A DNA stretch of 64,000 nt from Streptomyces sp. P3 (GCF_003032475.1 NZ_CP028369.1:5270001-5334000); one strand, 5' to 3'; positions 18,261 to 27,174 are shown, counted from the stretch's first letter. Program-made: numbers and translations. The notes: generated by a model not told the origin, from the sequence alone.

Positions 18261-18761
18261 GTGTCCGAGGGAAACTCGCCGCCGACGGCAGCGGCCGGAC
18301 GCAACGCCGTCCCGCTCGACGACATCGACCGGCAGATCCTCAGTCGGCTCCTCCAGGACGGCCGGATCTCGGTCCGCTCACTCGCCGAGCAGGTGCACAT
18401 CTCCCGGGCCAACGCCTACACCCGCATCGGCCGGCTCGTGGCCGAGGACGTCATCACGGGCTTCACCGCGCAGCTCAACGCCCAGCGAGCGGGTCTGGGC
18501 ACGAGCGCCTACGTCACGATGAGCATCGAGCAGAACGCCTGGCGTGACATCTCCCGCGAACTGCGCCGCATCCCCTACGTGGAGCATGTCGCCCTCGTCA
18601 CCGGCGACTTCGACGTCCTGGTGCTGGTGCGCGCCCCGGACAACCTGGCCCTGCGCAAGGTCGTGCTGGAGAGCATCCAGGCGGTGCCGGGTGTGCGCTC
18701 CACCCGCACCTGGCTCGTCTTCGACGAGGTGCGGGGACGCGGCGCCACCTGGACGGACTGA
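18261..18761 (+). CDS. Lrp/AsnC-family regulator adjacent to the HisC-PaaN-like operon
   Basis: 166 aa with the Lrp helix-turn-helix (L-D-D-I-D-R-Q-I-L-S-R-L-L-Q-D-G-R, R-S-L-A-E-Q-V-H-I-S-R-A-N-A-Y-T-R) and RAM domain (V-A-L-V-T-G-D-F-D-V-L-V-L-V). GTG 18261 is preferred because GGGAGG lies 5-10 nt upstream; ATG 18243 would add six residues but has only a weak site. It converges on the PaaN-like gene (12 bp between stops). It has its own TTGACA promoter and palindrome. It is the likely regulator of the neighbouring aminotransferase operon. Confidence 0.88.
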   Translation: MSEGNSPPTAAAGRNAVPLDDIDRQILSRLLQDGRISVRSLAEQVHISRANAYTRIGRLVAEDVITGFTAQLNAQRAGLGTSAYVTMSIEQNAWRDISRELRRIPYVEHVALVTGDFDVLVLVRAPDNLALRKVVLESIQAVPGVRSTRTWLVFDEVRGRGATWTD

Positions 18762-18773
18762 GGACCGGCGGTT

Positions 18774-20477
18774 TCAGCGGTCCACCAGCTCGGCGGCGGC
18801 CTCGGCGCGCCTCGCGGGCACCGGGACGGGAACCGTCGGCGTGGCGTGCCTGCGTGAGCGCACCACGCGGAACCGTCCGGTGACGAAGTGGGCTCCCCCG
18901 CCCGGCAGATCCGCGAGAGCCGAGGACGGGTCGGCCGGCAGATCGTCCAGATTCTCCACCAGCGGCACTCCGGCGTCGAGCGCCGCCGTCTCGGCCGCCG
19001 CGAGGACCAGCGTGTCGGTGGAGTGCACCGAGGCGTAGAGCGCGCCGTGCCGCGCCACCGTACGCCGCAGGAGCGCCAGGCTGTGCGAGGTGGATTCGGT
19101 GCCGACCAGGAAGGAGATCGGTCCGGGCCACTCCCGCGTGTAGACCTGCTCGTCCGAGGCGCGCAGCCGCACCAGCAGCGGACTGCGCAGTTCGGCGCCC
19201 GGATGACGCGGATGGGGCACCGGGCCGGAGGCGTGCACGACCGGGCCGTACCGTGCGGCCTCGGTCAGCGCGGCGCGCACCTCGTCGGCGGTGGTCGCGC
19301 CCAGCACCCCCGCCGCGCGCGAGGGGTGTCCGAGCAGCCGGTCCACGGCCTCCCCGACGTCGGTTCCCAGGTCACGCAGCGTCTTGTGGCCCTCGTCGGT
19401 GCCGAAGCCGTGCTCCGGCACCAGGATGTTCTGCGGGGTGGTGCGCACCATTCCGTTGCACAGGCAGGAGGAGAGGGCGAGCCCCCTGACCAGGCCCGGG
19501 TAGTCGTCGGTCGAGTCCACCACCACGGTGTTCAGCCCGGTCCGGCTGGCGAACACGGTGGCCTGCGCGGCGTGCCGCTCCAGCCAGTCGGCGACGCGCG
19601 CGGAGCCCGTGAAGTCGACGATCCGTACGGCCGGGTCGGTGGCCAGCCGCAGGTGCACCCGCCGTTCCGGCTCGGCCACGGCGAGTGTCACGAGGTTCGG
19701 GTCGTGGCCGGCCTCCTCCAGCACCTGGCGGGCGACTCGCACGGTGATCGCCAGCGGCAGCACCGAGCGCGGATGCGGGGCGACGACGACGGGGTTGCCG
19801 GTGACCAGGCTGGCGAACAGGCCGGGGTAACCGTTCCAGAGCGGGAAGTCGGGGCAGCCGATGAGCAGCGACACACCACGTGGCACCAGGGTGCAGGTAC
19901 CCCGCAGTGCGAGCGGTGGTCCGCCGCGTCGTCCCGCGCTCTCCCAGTGCAGACCGGACGGCACCCGCTCGGACTCGGCGAAGGCCTGGGCCACCACTTC
20001 GAGCGCACGGTCCTGCGCGCGCGGCCCGGCGGCGTGCAGCGCGGCCCGCAGCGGCTGACCGGTGGTGTGGTGCACCGCGAGGGCCAGTTCGTGACTGCGG
20101 GTGTTGAGCCGCCGCAGGATCTCCACGGCGAGCCCGGCACGCTGACGGGGACCCGCGGCCCGCCAGCCGGGTGCCGCCCGGGCGGCCGCCGCGACCAGCT
20201 CCAAGGGTTCACAGCGGGGATAGGCGATGGCCAGGCCGAGCCCGTACGGCGACGACTCCGTGCGCACACGGGCGACTTCACCGGGCTGCACCAGGTCGAA
20301 GGGGCGCCCCAGCAGCGAGCCGAACACCTTTCCCGCGGTGCGGGTCGACCGCATGCCCGCGTCGGCCGCGTCCTGGACGGTCGCCTCGGCGAAGGGGCGG
20401 TGGCACTCACCGGCGGCGAGGGCGCTGACGACGCTGTGCAACAACTCGCGGTGACGCTCGTAGGGGCCGGGGCGCAT
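18774..20477 (-). CDS. PaaN-family aldehyde dehydrogenase-like protein, catalytic residues lost
   Basis: A 567-aa protein aligning along its length with PaaN, the aldehyde dehydrogenase annotated in phenylacetate degradation: S-P-Y-G...Y-P, G-N-P-V-V-V, P-H-P-R-S-V-L-P-L-A-I-T-V, D-F-T-G-S, V-V-V-D-S-T-D-D-Y, T-T-P-Q-N and R-F-R-V-V-R-S-R-R-H are kept. As I recall the PaaN pattern, the cofactor lysine (V-V-K-P-H-P) is Ala233, the general-base glutamate (T-E-K-A-G) is Ser311, and the nucleophilic cysteine (Q-M-C-T-T-P-Q-N) is Arg345. Loss of all three implies no ordinary dehydrogenase activity. The frame is intact with normal codon use, so it looks selected rather than decayed. It starts 5 bp after the aminotransferase stop, with GGAGAGG before ATG. 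Confidence 0.82.
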   Translation of the reverse strand: MRPGPYERHRELLHSVVSALAAGECHRPFAEATVQDAADAGMRSTRTAGKVFGSLLGRPFDLVQPGEVARVRTESSPYGLGLAIAYPRCEPLELVAAAARAAPGWRAAGPRQRAGLAVEILRRLNTRSHELALAVHHTTGQPLRAALHAAGPRAQDRALEVVAQAFAESERVPSGLHWESAGRRGGPPLALRGTCTLVPRGVSLLIGCPDFPLWNGYPGLFASLVTGNPVVVAPHPRSVLPLAITVRVARQVLEEAGHDPNLVTLAVAEPERRVHLRLATDPAVRIVDFTGSARVADWLERHAAQATVFASRTGLNTVVVDSTDDYPGLVRGLALSSCLCNGMVRTTPQNILVPEHGFGTDEGHKTLRDLGTDVGEAVDRLLGHPSRAAGVLGATTADEVRAALTEAARYGPVVHASGPVPHPRHPGAELRSPLLVRLRASDEQVYTREWPGPISFLVGTESTSHSLALLRRTVARHGALYASVHSTDTLVLAAAETAALDAGVPLVENLDDLPADPSSALADLPGGGAHFVTGRFRVVRSRRHATPTVPVPVPARRAEAAAELVDR

Positions 20478-20482
20478 GGCCG

Positions 20483-21529
20483 TCAGCCTCTCCAGCTCGC
20501 CGCGAGCGCCAGCAGGGCGTCGTTCTCCGCCGGCAGCCCGATCGTCACCCGGACGCCCTCGCCGGGGAACGGGCGCACCAGGACCTGTCCGCCGGCACAG
20601 TGCGACGCGAAGTCCCCGCTGGCCCCGCCGAGCGGCAGCCAGACGAAGTTGGACCGGGAGTCGGGCACGTCGTGGCCCAGCGCCCGCAACCGCCCCAGGA
20701 CGCGTTCGCGTTCGGCGACCGTGAGGGCGGCGCGTCGGGCGACCTCAGCGCCTTCGCCGAGCGCGACGACGGCGGCCCGCTGGGCGAGCGCGCTGACGCT
20801 GAATGGCACCTGCGTCCGGCGCACGAGGGACGCGACCCCGGGCGGCGCGACGCAGTAGCCCACGCGGAGCCCCGCCAGGCCGTAGGCCTTCGAGAAGGTC
20901 CGGAGCACCGCCACGTTCGGCCGGTCGCCGAACAGGGCCAGAGCGTCGGGAACCAGGGCGGGATCGGCGTACTCCCGGTACGCCTCGTCGACGACGATCA
21001 GCACGTCCCGCGGCACCCGGTCGACGAAATCGGTCAGGGCCGGCGCACCGACCGCGGTGGAGGTCGGGTTGTTGGGGTTGCACACGAAGACCAGTCGGGT
21101 GCGCGCGGTGATCGCCGCCGCCATGGCGTCGAGGTCGAGCACCTGCCCGCGCAGCGGCACCCGGACCGGCGTACCGCCCGCCACGGCGGTGAGAATCGGG
21201 TACGCCTCGAACGACCGCCACCCGAAGAGGACCTCGTCGCCGGGACCGACGACCGTGTGCAGCAGCTGGCCGCACACCTCGGACGATCCGGCGCCCATCG
21301 CGATCCGCTCCGGTGCGACCCCGTGATGCGCCGCCAGGGCCTCCACGAGCGAACCGGCGTGCAGGTCGGGATAGCGCGACACGCCGCCGACCGTCTCCAC
21401 GAGGGTCGCGGCCACCCCGGGGAGCAGTCCGTGCGGGGATTCGTTGGCGGCCAGCACGATGGCCCCGGGCTGTTTGCGGCCCGGCACATAGGCGGGCAGC
21501 TGGGACAGAGACGCACGGACACGCACCAT
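20483..21529 (-). CDS. HisC-like PLP aminotransferase (histidinol-phosphate/aromatic type)
   Basis: 348 aa of aminotransferase fold type I, class II (HisC/Pat group): L-A-A-N-E-S-P at the start, G-A-G-S-S-E, the N-P-N-N-P-T block, V-V-D-E-A-Y, the PLP lysine in R-T-F-S-K-A-Y-G-L-A-G-L-R-V-G-Y, and a C-terminal R-P-F arginine. This is probably not the housekeeping hisC, since no histidine genes are near. Phenylalanine/aromatic aminotransferase activity is a common alternative. It heads a two-gene operon with the PaaN-like protein. Start context is weak (AAGCGAG); ATG 21529 is used. Confidence 0.83.
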   Translation of the reverse strand: MVRVRASLSQLPAYVPGRKQPGAIVLAANESPHGLLPGVAATLVETVGGVSRYPDLHAGSLVEALAAHHGVAPERIAMGAGSSEVCGQLLHTVVGPGDEVLFGWRSFEAYPILTAVAGGTPVRVPLRGQVLDLDAMAAAITARTRLVFVCNPNNPTSTAVGAPALTDFVDRVPRDVLIVVDEAYREYADPALVPDALALFGDRPNVAVLRTFSKAYGLAGLRVGYCVAPPGVASLVRRTQVPFSVSALAQRAAVVALGEGAEVARRAALTVAERERVLGRLRALGHDVPDSRSNFVWLPLGGASGDFASHCAGGQVLVRPFPGEGVRVTIGLPAENDALLALAASWRG

Positions 21530-21605
21530 GCTCGACTCGCTTCTGCAGCGCTGGGACCCGAGGTCTGCCGTCGGGCGTTCGACAGGGAAATCGTGATGAC
21601 GACAA

Positions 21606-21651
21606 GCCAATTGCTCAACTGGTTGGCGATTTCGGCTACGGATCGCCGAAA
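21606..21651. promoter_or_regulatory. Inverted repeats upstream of hisC-like gene
   Basis: Two repeats sit in the AT-richer part of the 339-bp divergent gap 21530-21868: GCCAA (21606-21610) with TTGGC (21623-21627), and TTTCGGC (21630-21636) with GCCGAAA (21645-21651). The first is a candidate operator for the aminotransferase operon, the second a possible leader hairpin. The remaining sequence shows nothing recognisable. Confidence 0.4.
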
Positions 21652-21868
21652 AGGCGGTTCTGAGCGGCAAACCGTCTCCCGGGGGATCCTCCGGGACCTC
21701 TGCCACGAGACGAACGGCGCACCGTTCGCGGCGCCCCGGGCCATCCTCGTGATCACGAAGCGGACACAGCGGCTTTCCGGCGTCCCTGCCGTGGCCGGGG
21801 CCTCGGCAGACTGCTCGCCGCCCGCACCGTGGGAAGTCCGCGGGCCGGCCGTGACGAACGAGGAACCC

Positions 21869-22549
21869 ATGCACATCACCCCGACCCGACTCCGCCGCGG
21901 GGCGTTGACGGCCTGCGCAGCGGCCCTCGCCCTGCTCAGCGCCGGCTGCTCGAAGGCGTCCGAGACCACGCAGACCGCAGGTTGCCGTGCCGACGACGCA
22001 TGGCCGGGACGGCAGAAGGCCGCCTGGTTGCGCGACGCGGTCTCCTTCCGGACGGTCGAGGGCGCTGCCGCGCCGTCCGCGAGGATGTCGGTCGTCGTGG
22101 GCGCACCGCGGACGGCCGATGCCCGGCGGCTGTGCCTTCCGCTCGCCGTGCAGGTCGAGTTCTGGACCCTGACGACCACGACCACGAACACAACGGCGGC
22201 GGCGACGTCGCGGACCGAGTGGTCGTCCGTCAGGCGCTATCGCCTCTTCGCGGACGGCGCCAGAACCCGGACCGTCGGCTTCCCCGGTGACCTTCCCGCC
22301 GTCCGGGACGGCGTGTGTGTCGGGGTGCTCGTAGCCGTGTACGCGGGTGAACCCCTGACCGAACGAGAACTGCCCCGGGTGGCACCGGGCCCGTCGGCCG
22401 ACGAGGACACGCCGGTACGGTTCGTCACCGACCGGGTCGGCGCGTACCGGCTGTTCCAGCCGCCCGATCCCGCGCGGTGCGCCCCGGGCGGGCCCACCGC
22501 CGGCCCCCCGCCCACCGGGGAGCCGGGCTGGGACCCCTTCCATCCGTGA
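21869..22549 (+). CDS. Putative lipoprotein of unknown function
   Basis: 226 aa. A signal peptide with lipobox L-L-S-A-G-C (Cys about residue 27) is followed by a secreted domain with two more cysteine-bearing segments (G-C-R-A-D-D, R-L-C-L-P, G-V-C-V-G-V), a Thr-rich loop and a Pro/Gly-rich tail. No family is recognised. ATG 21869 has GAGGAA upstream. It is transcribed toward egtD, with a shared terminator between them. Confidence 0.75.
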   Translation: MHITPTRLRRGALTACAAALALLSAGCSKASETTQTAGCRADDAWPGRQKAAWLRDAVSFRTVEGAAAPSARMSVVVGAPRTADARRLCLPLAVQVEFWTLTTTTTNTTAAATSRTEWSSVRRYRLFADGARTRTVGFPGDLPAVRDGVCVGVLVAVYAGEPLTERELPRVAPGPSADEDTPVRFVTDRVGAYRLFQPPDPARCAPGGPTAGPPPTGEPGWDPFHP

Positions 22550-22607
22550 CCGGCGGGGTGTGGGCAGACGGGTGTGAGCCCGCCGGTGCCGCCCCCGAGG
22601 GCCCGGA

Positions 22608-22644
22608 CGAGGGGCGGGGCCCACGGCGTGAGCCCCGCCCCTCG
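22608..22644. terminator. Bidirectional terminator between lipoprotein gene and egtD
   Basis: CGAGGGGCGGGGC (22608-22620) pairs perfectly with 22632-22644 around an 11-nt loop. It lies between two convergent genes. Confidence 0.72.
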
Positions 22645-22700
22645 GGGTGTCCCGTCCCCGGAATGTCCCCGGGATGTCCCGCCGGCGGGTGGCGGCCGAC

Positions 22701-23681
22701 TCAGTGCGCCGTGGCGAGGGTGAGCATGAAGCCGGCGTTCGGGTCGGACCAGAGCTGACGGGTGCGAAGGCCCGCCTCGGCCATCTCCTCCCGCAACCCG
22801 GACACGGTGAACTTGGCGCTGCGCTCGGTGATCCATTCCTCTCCGCGCTCGAACTGCACCGCCAGGTCGAGTTCCCGGATCTTCACCAGCTGCTCGGCCC
22901 GACTGCGCAGCCTCATCTCGATGAGACTCTCGGTGCTGTTCCACACCGACACGTGGTCGAAGGCGTCCGGGTCGAAGTCGGCGTCCAGTTCGTGGTTCAG
23001 GACGTGCAGCAGGTTCTTGTCGAACTCGGCCGTGACGCCCTGCGCGTCGTCGTAGGCGGCGATCATCTCGTGCTCCGGCTTGACCAGGTCGGCACCGAGC
23101 AGAAGGAAGTCCTCGGGCCGCATGACGTCCCGGAGCCCGCGGAGGAACGGGCCGCGGGCCGGGCGCCGGAAGTTCCCCAGCGTGCTGCCGAGGAAGGCGA
23201 TGAGCCGTGGGCCCTCCTCGGGCAGCGCCGGCAGCACGAGCGGAGCCGTGAAGTCGGCACGCAGGGCGTGCAGACGGATCCCCGGATAGTCCTGGACGAG
23301 TTGCGCGCCGGCCTGTTGCAGTGCGTCCGCGCTGACGTCGACGGGCACGTAGTGCAGGCCGGCCGGCCCCAGCGCCTCGATGACCAGCTTGGATTTCGTC
23401 GAACTCCCGGACCCCAGCTCGATCATGCTGCGTGCCCCGGTCTGCGCGGCCACGTCCTCGGCGTGGAGCTGGAGCAGTCCCAGTTCCGCCCTCCACAAGG
23501 GGTATTCCGGGAGCTGGGTGATCTCCTCGAAGAGCTCGCTGCCCCGGGCGTCGTAGAACCAGGTGGGTGCCGTGGACTTGGGGGTGCTGGTCAGTCCGCC
23601 GCGGATGTCGGCGCGCAGAGCCCTGGCGTAGTGCTCGGCGTCGAGGGTGTCGGTGTAGCCGTAGGCGCGGGTGCCGGTCAT
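22701..23681 (-). CDS. egtD: L-histidine N-alpha-trimethyltransferase EgtD
   Basis: 326 aa of the EgtD (DUF2260) family: P-K-S-T-A-P-T-W-F-Y-D-A-R-G-S-E-L near the N-terminus, I-E-L-G-S-G-S-S-T-K SAM loop, F-L-G-S-T-L-G-N-F, and the histidine-binding region W-N-S-T-E-S-L-I-E-M-R. It transfers three methyl groups from SAM to histidine to give hercynine, the first committed step to ergothioneine. It is the last gene of egtABCD, joined to egtC by ATGA. No egtE-like lyase follows; another enzyme must cleave the sulfoxide. Confidence 0.95.
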   Translation of the reverse strand: MTGTRAYGYTDTLDAEHYARALRADIRGGLTSTPKSTAPTWFYDARGSELFEEITQLPEYPLWRAELGLLQLHAEDVAAQTGARSMIELGSGSSTKSKLVIEALGPAGLHYVPVDVSADALQQAGAQLVQDYPGIRLHALRADFTAPLVLPALPEEGPRLIAFLGSTLGNFRRPARGPFLRGLRDVMRPEDFLLLGADLVKPEHEMIAAYDDAQGVTAEFDKNLLHVLNHELDADFDPDAFDHVSVWNSTESLIEMRLRSRAEQLVKIRELDLAVQFERGEEWITERSAKFTVSGLREEMAEAGLRTRQLWSDPNAGFMLTLATAH

Positions 23682-24472
23682 GACTGCCTTTCCTCGGATG
23701 GTGCGGGTGCCGTGTCCGCGCTCGGGTCCTTGAGCGGGGTGAGCGCGACGTCGGCGCGGCTCGCCACGAGCAGGGTCCGGTCCGGGACCTCCTGCCAGCG
23801 CGGATCGTCGTCGTACGGTTCGGAGGCCACGGCCACCGTGCCCCCGCCCGGTTCCGTCAGGTACCAGAGGGTGTCGCCCCAGGCGGTCGCGGTGACGGCC
23901 GTCCCGTCGGTGAGCAGCAGGTTGAGCCGCGAGCCGGGGGCCGCGGCGGCGACCTCGAGGACGGTGTCGGTCAGCGACTGGCCCGCCGGGTCCCCGGCGC
24001 GCAGCCGGGCGAGGACCAGCGCCCACACGAAAGCGGAGTCGTTGCGGGCCTCCATGGACAGCAGGTCGGCGGCGGGCAGGGTGCGCGCCAGCGGCTCCAG
24101 CGAGCGCGGCCAGCCGGCGACCGCGCCGTTGTGGCTGAACAGCCAGGCGTCCGCCGCGTACGGGGCCGCCGCGGCCTCCGCGTCGGCGCCGGCCGAGGTG
24201 GCGTCCCGGACGGCGGCCAGCACGGCCCGGCTGCGCACCACCCGGGCCAGGTCGGCGAAGGACAGGTCCGCCCAGATGGGCCCGGCACGGCGGTAGCGGG
24301 CCGGCGTCGGGTCGCCCTCGGCGTACCAGCCCACCCCGAAGCCGTCGGCGTTGACCGTGCCGTGGCGCTGTTGCCGCGGCGCCCACGACTGGCGGTACAG
24401 CGCGTGCGGGGGATCGACGAGGAGCCTGCCGAGCGCCTCCTCGGGCCCCAGGTAGGCGAGGTGACGGCACAT
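23678..24472 (-). CDS. egtC: Ergothioneine biosynthesis gamma-glutamyl hydrolase EgtC
   Basis: 264 aa, class II glutamine-amidotransferase fold. The N-terminal Cys2 in M-C-R-H-L-A-Y is the nucleophile. N-A-D-G-F-G-V-G-W and F-S-H-N-G-A-V are typical substrate-binding stretches. In ergothioneine synthesis it removes glutamate from gamma-glutamyl-cysteinyl hercynine sulfoxide. The start overlaps the egtB stop and its stop overlaps the egtD start, both as ATGA. The C-terminal 20 residues are variable. Confidence 0.94.
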   Translation of the reverse strand: MCRHLAYLGPEEALGRLLVDPPHALYRQSWAPRQQRHGTVNADGFGVGWYAEGDPTPARYRRAGPIWADLSFADLARVVRSRAVLAAVRDATSAGADAEAAAAPYAADAWLFSHNGAVAGWPRSLEPLARTLPAADLLSMEARNDSAFVWALVLARLRAGDPAGQSLTDTVLEVAAAAPGSRLNLLLTDGTAVTATAWGDTLWYLTEPGGGTVAVASEPYDDDPRWQEVPDRTLLVASRADVALTPLKDPSADTAPAPSEERQS

Positions 24473-25845
24473 CAGAAGCCCCCCGAGCGGGCGGTGCGGA
24501 ACCCGGAGAAGATCTGCCGCCGGATCGGATAGTCCCAGTTGCGGAAGGTGCCGCGGCAGGCGACCGGGTCCACCGCGAACGAACCGCCGCGCAGCACCTT
24601 GTGATCGGGCCCGAAGAACACCTCCGAGTACTCCTTGTACGGGAACGCCCGAAACCCCGGGTAGGGGGTGAAGTCGCTGGACGTCCACTCCCAGACGTCG
24701 CCGATCAACTGCCGTACGCCGAGTGGGGAGGCGCCGGCCGGGTAGCTGCCCGCCGGGGCCGGACGCAGATGGCGCTGGCCCAGGTTGGCGTGTTCCGGCG
24801 CGGGATCGGCGTCGCCCCACGGGTAGCGCATCGAGCCGCCGGTAGCGGGGTCGAAGCGGGCCGCCTTCTCCCACTCGGTCTCGGTGGGCAGCCGGCGTCC
24901 GGCCCAGCGGGCGTAGGCGTCGGCCTCGTACCAGCACACGTGCAGCACCGGCTCGTCGGGCGGCACGACCTCGGTGACGCCGAACCGGCGGCGCAGCCAC
25001 TGCCCGCCGTCACGGTGCCAGAACAGCGGCGCGTGGATGCCGTGCCCGCGGACGTGCGCCCAGCCCTCCCTCGTCCACCAGCGTTCCTCGTCGTAACCGC
25101 CGTCCTCGATGAACGCCTGGTAGGCCGCGTTCGTCACCGGGATCGTGTCGATGTGGAAGGGCGCCACCTCACGCCGGTGGGCGGGGCGTTCGTTGTCCAG
25201 GGCCCAGGGCTCGCCGGACGTGCCCATGGTGAACGGGCCACCGGGGACCAGCACTTCGGCCGGGCCGGTGAACAGCGGGACCGGTTCGGGGTCGGGGGCG
25301 GTGAGCACCGGTGGCCCCGTGCGGAGCTGATGGGTGATCAGCATGGTCTCGTCGTGCTGCTGTTCGTGCTGCGCGATCATCCCGAAGGCGAAGCCGGACT
25401 CCGTCAGCCGGGTGCCGTGGAAGTCGGCCGACTCCAGCACGTCGGTGACCCGGCCGCGCACCTCCGCCGCGTACCGGCGGGCCTCCGCGGGCGGCAGCAG
25501 GGGCAGCGAGGGGCGTTCGGCGCGCGAGTGCTCGAAGGCGTCGTACAGGCCGTCGATCTCGGGGCGCATCGCCTCCCGGCCGGCCACCGCGCGCAGCAGC
25601 CACAGCTCCTCCTGGTTGCCGATGTGGGCGAGGTCCCACACCAGCGGGGACATCAGCGGGGAGTGCTGGGCGGTGAGGTCGGGTTCCTCGACGCAGGTGG
25701 TCAGCAGCGTCGTGCGGGCGCGGGCCGTCGTGAGCGAGGCGAGCGCGCGGGCGCGCAGCACGTCCGCGTCCGGGGCGGCCATGTTCGAGGCGGGCGCGGC
25801 GTCCGCGGCGGGTGCGGGCTCCGCGTCCAGGGCGGGCTCGGTCAT
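24472..25845 (-). CDS. egtB: Iron-dependent sulfoxide synthase EgtB
   Basis: 457 aa: an N-terminal DinB-like domain and a C-terminal formylglycine-generating-enzyme/sulfatase-modifying fold. Iron ligands expected for EgtB are His74 (W-D-L-A-H-I-G) and His160/His164 in Q-H-E-Q-Q-H-D-E. The FGE part has G-G-P-F-T-M-G, P-V-T-N-A-A-Y, L-P-T-E-T-E-W-E-K-A-A and G-D-V-W-E-W-T. It joins hercynine to gamma-glutamylcysteine with O2. An Ala-rich N-terminal extension of about 25 residues is unlike the core. It is coupled to egtA and egtC by ATGA overlaps. Confidence 0.95.
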   Translation of the reverse strand: MTEPALDAEPAPAADAAPASNMAAPDADVLRARALASLTTARARTTLLTTCVEEPDLTAQHSPLMSPLVWDLAHIGNQEELWLLRAVAGREAMRPEIDGLYDAFEHSRAERPSLPLLPPAEARRYAAEVRGRVTDVLESADFHGTRLTESGFAFGMIAQHEQQHDETMLITHQLRTGPPVLTAPDPEPVPLFTGPAEVLVPGGPFTMGTSGEPWALDNERPAHRREVAPFHIDTIPVTNAAYQAFIEDGGYDEERWWTREGWAHVRGHGIHAPLFWHRDGGQWLRRRFGVTEVVPPDEPVLHVCWYEADAYARWAGRRLPTETEWEKAARFDPATGGSMRYPWGDADPAPEHANLGQRHLRPAPAGSYPAGASPLGVRQLIGDVWEWTSSDFTPYPGFRAFPYKEYSEVFFGPDHKVLRGGSFAVDPVACRGTFRNWDYPIRRQIFSGFRTARSGGF

Positions 25846-27143
25846 GGGCGGAGGTCCTTCCCGTGCGCGCGGGCGTCCGTGCCGCGCAGGCGGTCGAGCT
25901 GGTCGTCGGCGGGGGTGCGTCCCTTGATGACGTAGCGGTCCCGGTAGTCCGTCACGGCCTCCAGCACGGCGTCGTCTGCGCCGAGGCGGGGCAGGGCACG
26001 CAGGGCGGCGGCGAAGCAGGCGACCGCCGTCTCGTGCAGTTCGGGGTCGGTCAGCGCGTGCCGGGCCGCGTCGATCCACAGCGGATTGTGCGGGGCGGGC
26101 AGTGGCCGGGCCCGCTCGGCCAGCGGCTTGACCGCGCGGTAGGCGAACTCGGCGGCCTCCGGGTCCTCGAACAGGGCCGTCGTCACGGCGAGCGGCACGA
26201 TCCAGCCGTCGTCGCCGGGCTGCGCGTCGATCATGCGCAGCTCCAGATGGCCGCGCGGTCTGACCGGCGGGAACAAGGTGGTGAGGTGGTAGTCGAGATC
26301 CTCCCGGGTCGGCTCGCCCGTTCGGGTCCACTGGCGGAAGGTGAGGCGGTCGGGCACCTCCCAGGCCCCGCCGGCACGCCGCACGCACATCACCGGCGCG
26401 TCCAGCACGTGCCGTGCCCAGGCCGCGCGGGGATCGCCGTCCATGGCCGGCCCGCCCGCGCGGCCGGCACCGATCTCCATCCACAGCAGCTGCCGCGTGG
26501 AGCGCCAGCCGGTGGGGGCGCCGCCGAGCAGCGGGGAGTTGGCGAAGGCCGCCACCAGTACCGCGCCCAGCGTGTGCGACAGCCACCAGCGCCGGCCGTG
26601 CCCGAGCGGGCCCGGTTCCTCGTACCCGGCGTCCAGGCAGACCTGCACGGAGGCCGAGGTGCACATCATGGCGCGGCCCGCCGGCCCGGTGCGGTCGAGG
26701 CAGGACTCCATGGCGTCGTAGCGGGGCTCGTGCAGGAACCGGCGCGGTGTGTGCCAGGGGTCGGTTCCCATGCCGACGAGGGTGAGTCCCCGCTCGCGCA
26801 GGGCGGCGCGGACCGCGGCCAGGTCGGCGGAGACGGTGTGCACGCACTCCATGAGGGAGGCGGCGGGCGGCGAGCTCAGCTCCAGCTGACCGCCGGGTTC
26901 GACGGTGAGCGGCGAGCGCAGTGGCACGTCCCGCAGGGCGGCGTAGGCCGCTTCGAGCCGATCGGGTGTGACGGGGAGCTGCGGCGTGTGCAGCTCGTGG
27001 ACGAGCCACTCCACCTCGACCCCGACGGTGCGGGGCGGGCCGGTCTTGAAGCAGATTCCCCTGACCAGCGCCTCCACCTCGGCTTCGGTGACGGCGATGC
27101 GCGGCTCTGCTCCGTTCGTACAGTCGCTTACCGAGTCGGACAT
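25842..27143 (-). CDS. egtA: Glutamate-cysteine ligase EgtA
   Basis: 433 aa of the GCS2-type ligase family (V-G-V-E-V-E-W-L-V, G-G-Q-L-E-L-S-S-P, M-C-T-S-A-S-V-Q-V, E-L-R-M-I-D-A-Q-P). It makes gamma-glutamylcysteine, the sulfur donor used by EgtB. ATG 27143 is preceded by AGGAGG at 6-7 nt spacing, clearly better than the upstream in-frame codons. It is the first gene of egtABCD. A perfect 11-bp-arm hairpin sits in its leader and a PHO-box-like element lies 150 bp upstream. Confidence 0.95.
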   Translation of the reverse strand: MSDSVSDCTNGAEPRIAVTEAEVEALVRGICFKTGPPRTVGVEVEWLVHELHTPQLPVTPDRLEAAYAALRDVPLRSPLTVEPGGQLELSSPPAASLMECVHTVSADLAAVRAALRERGLTLVGMGTDPWHTPRRFLHEPRYDAMESCLDRTGPAGRAMMCTSASVQVCLDAGYEEPGPLGHGRRWWLSHTLGAVLVAAFANSPLLGGAPTGWRSTRQLLWMEIGAGRAGGPAMDGDPRAAWARHVLDAPVMCVRRAGGAWEVPDRLTFRQWTRTGEPTREDLDYHLTTLFPPVRPRGHLELRMIDAQPGDDGWIVPLAVTTALFEDPEAAEFAYRAVKPLAERARPLPAPHNPLWIDAARHALTDPELHETAVACFAAALRALPRLGADDAVLEAVTDYRDRYVIKGRTPADDQLDRLRGTDARAHGKDLRP

Positions 27144-27174
27144 GTCGGGATCCTCCTGAGATTCCACCATGCCA

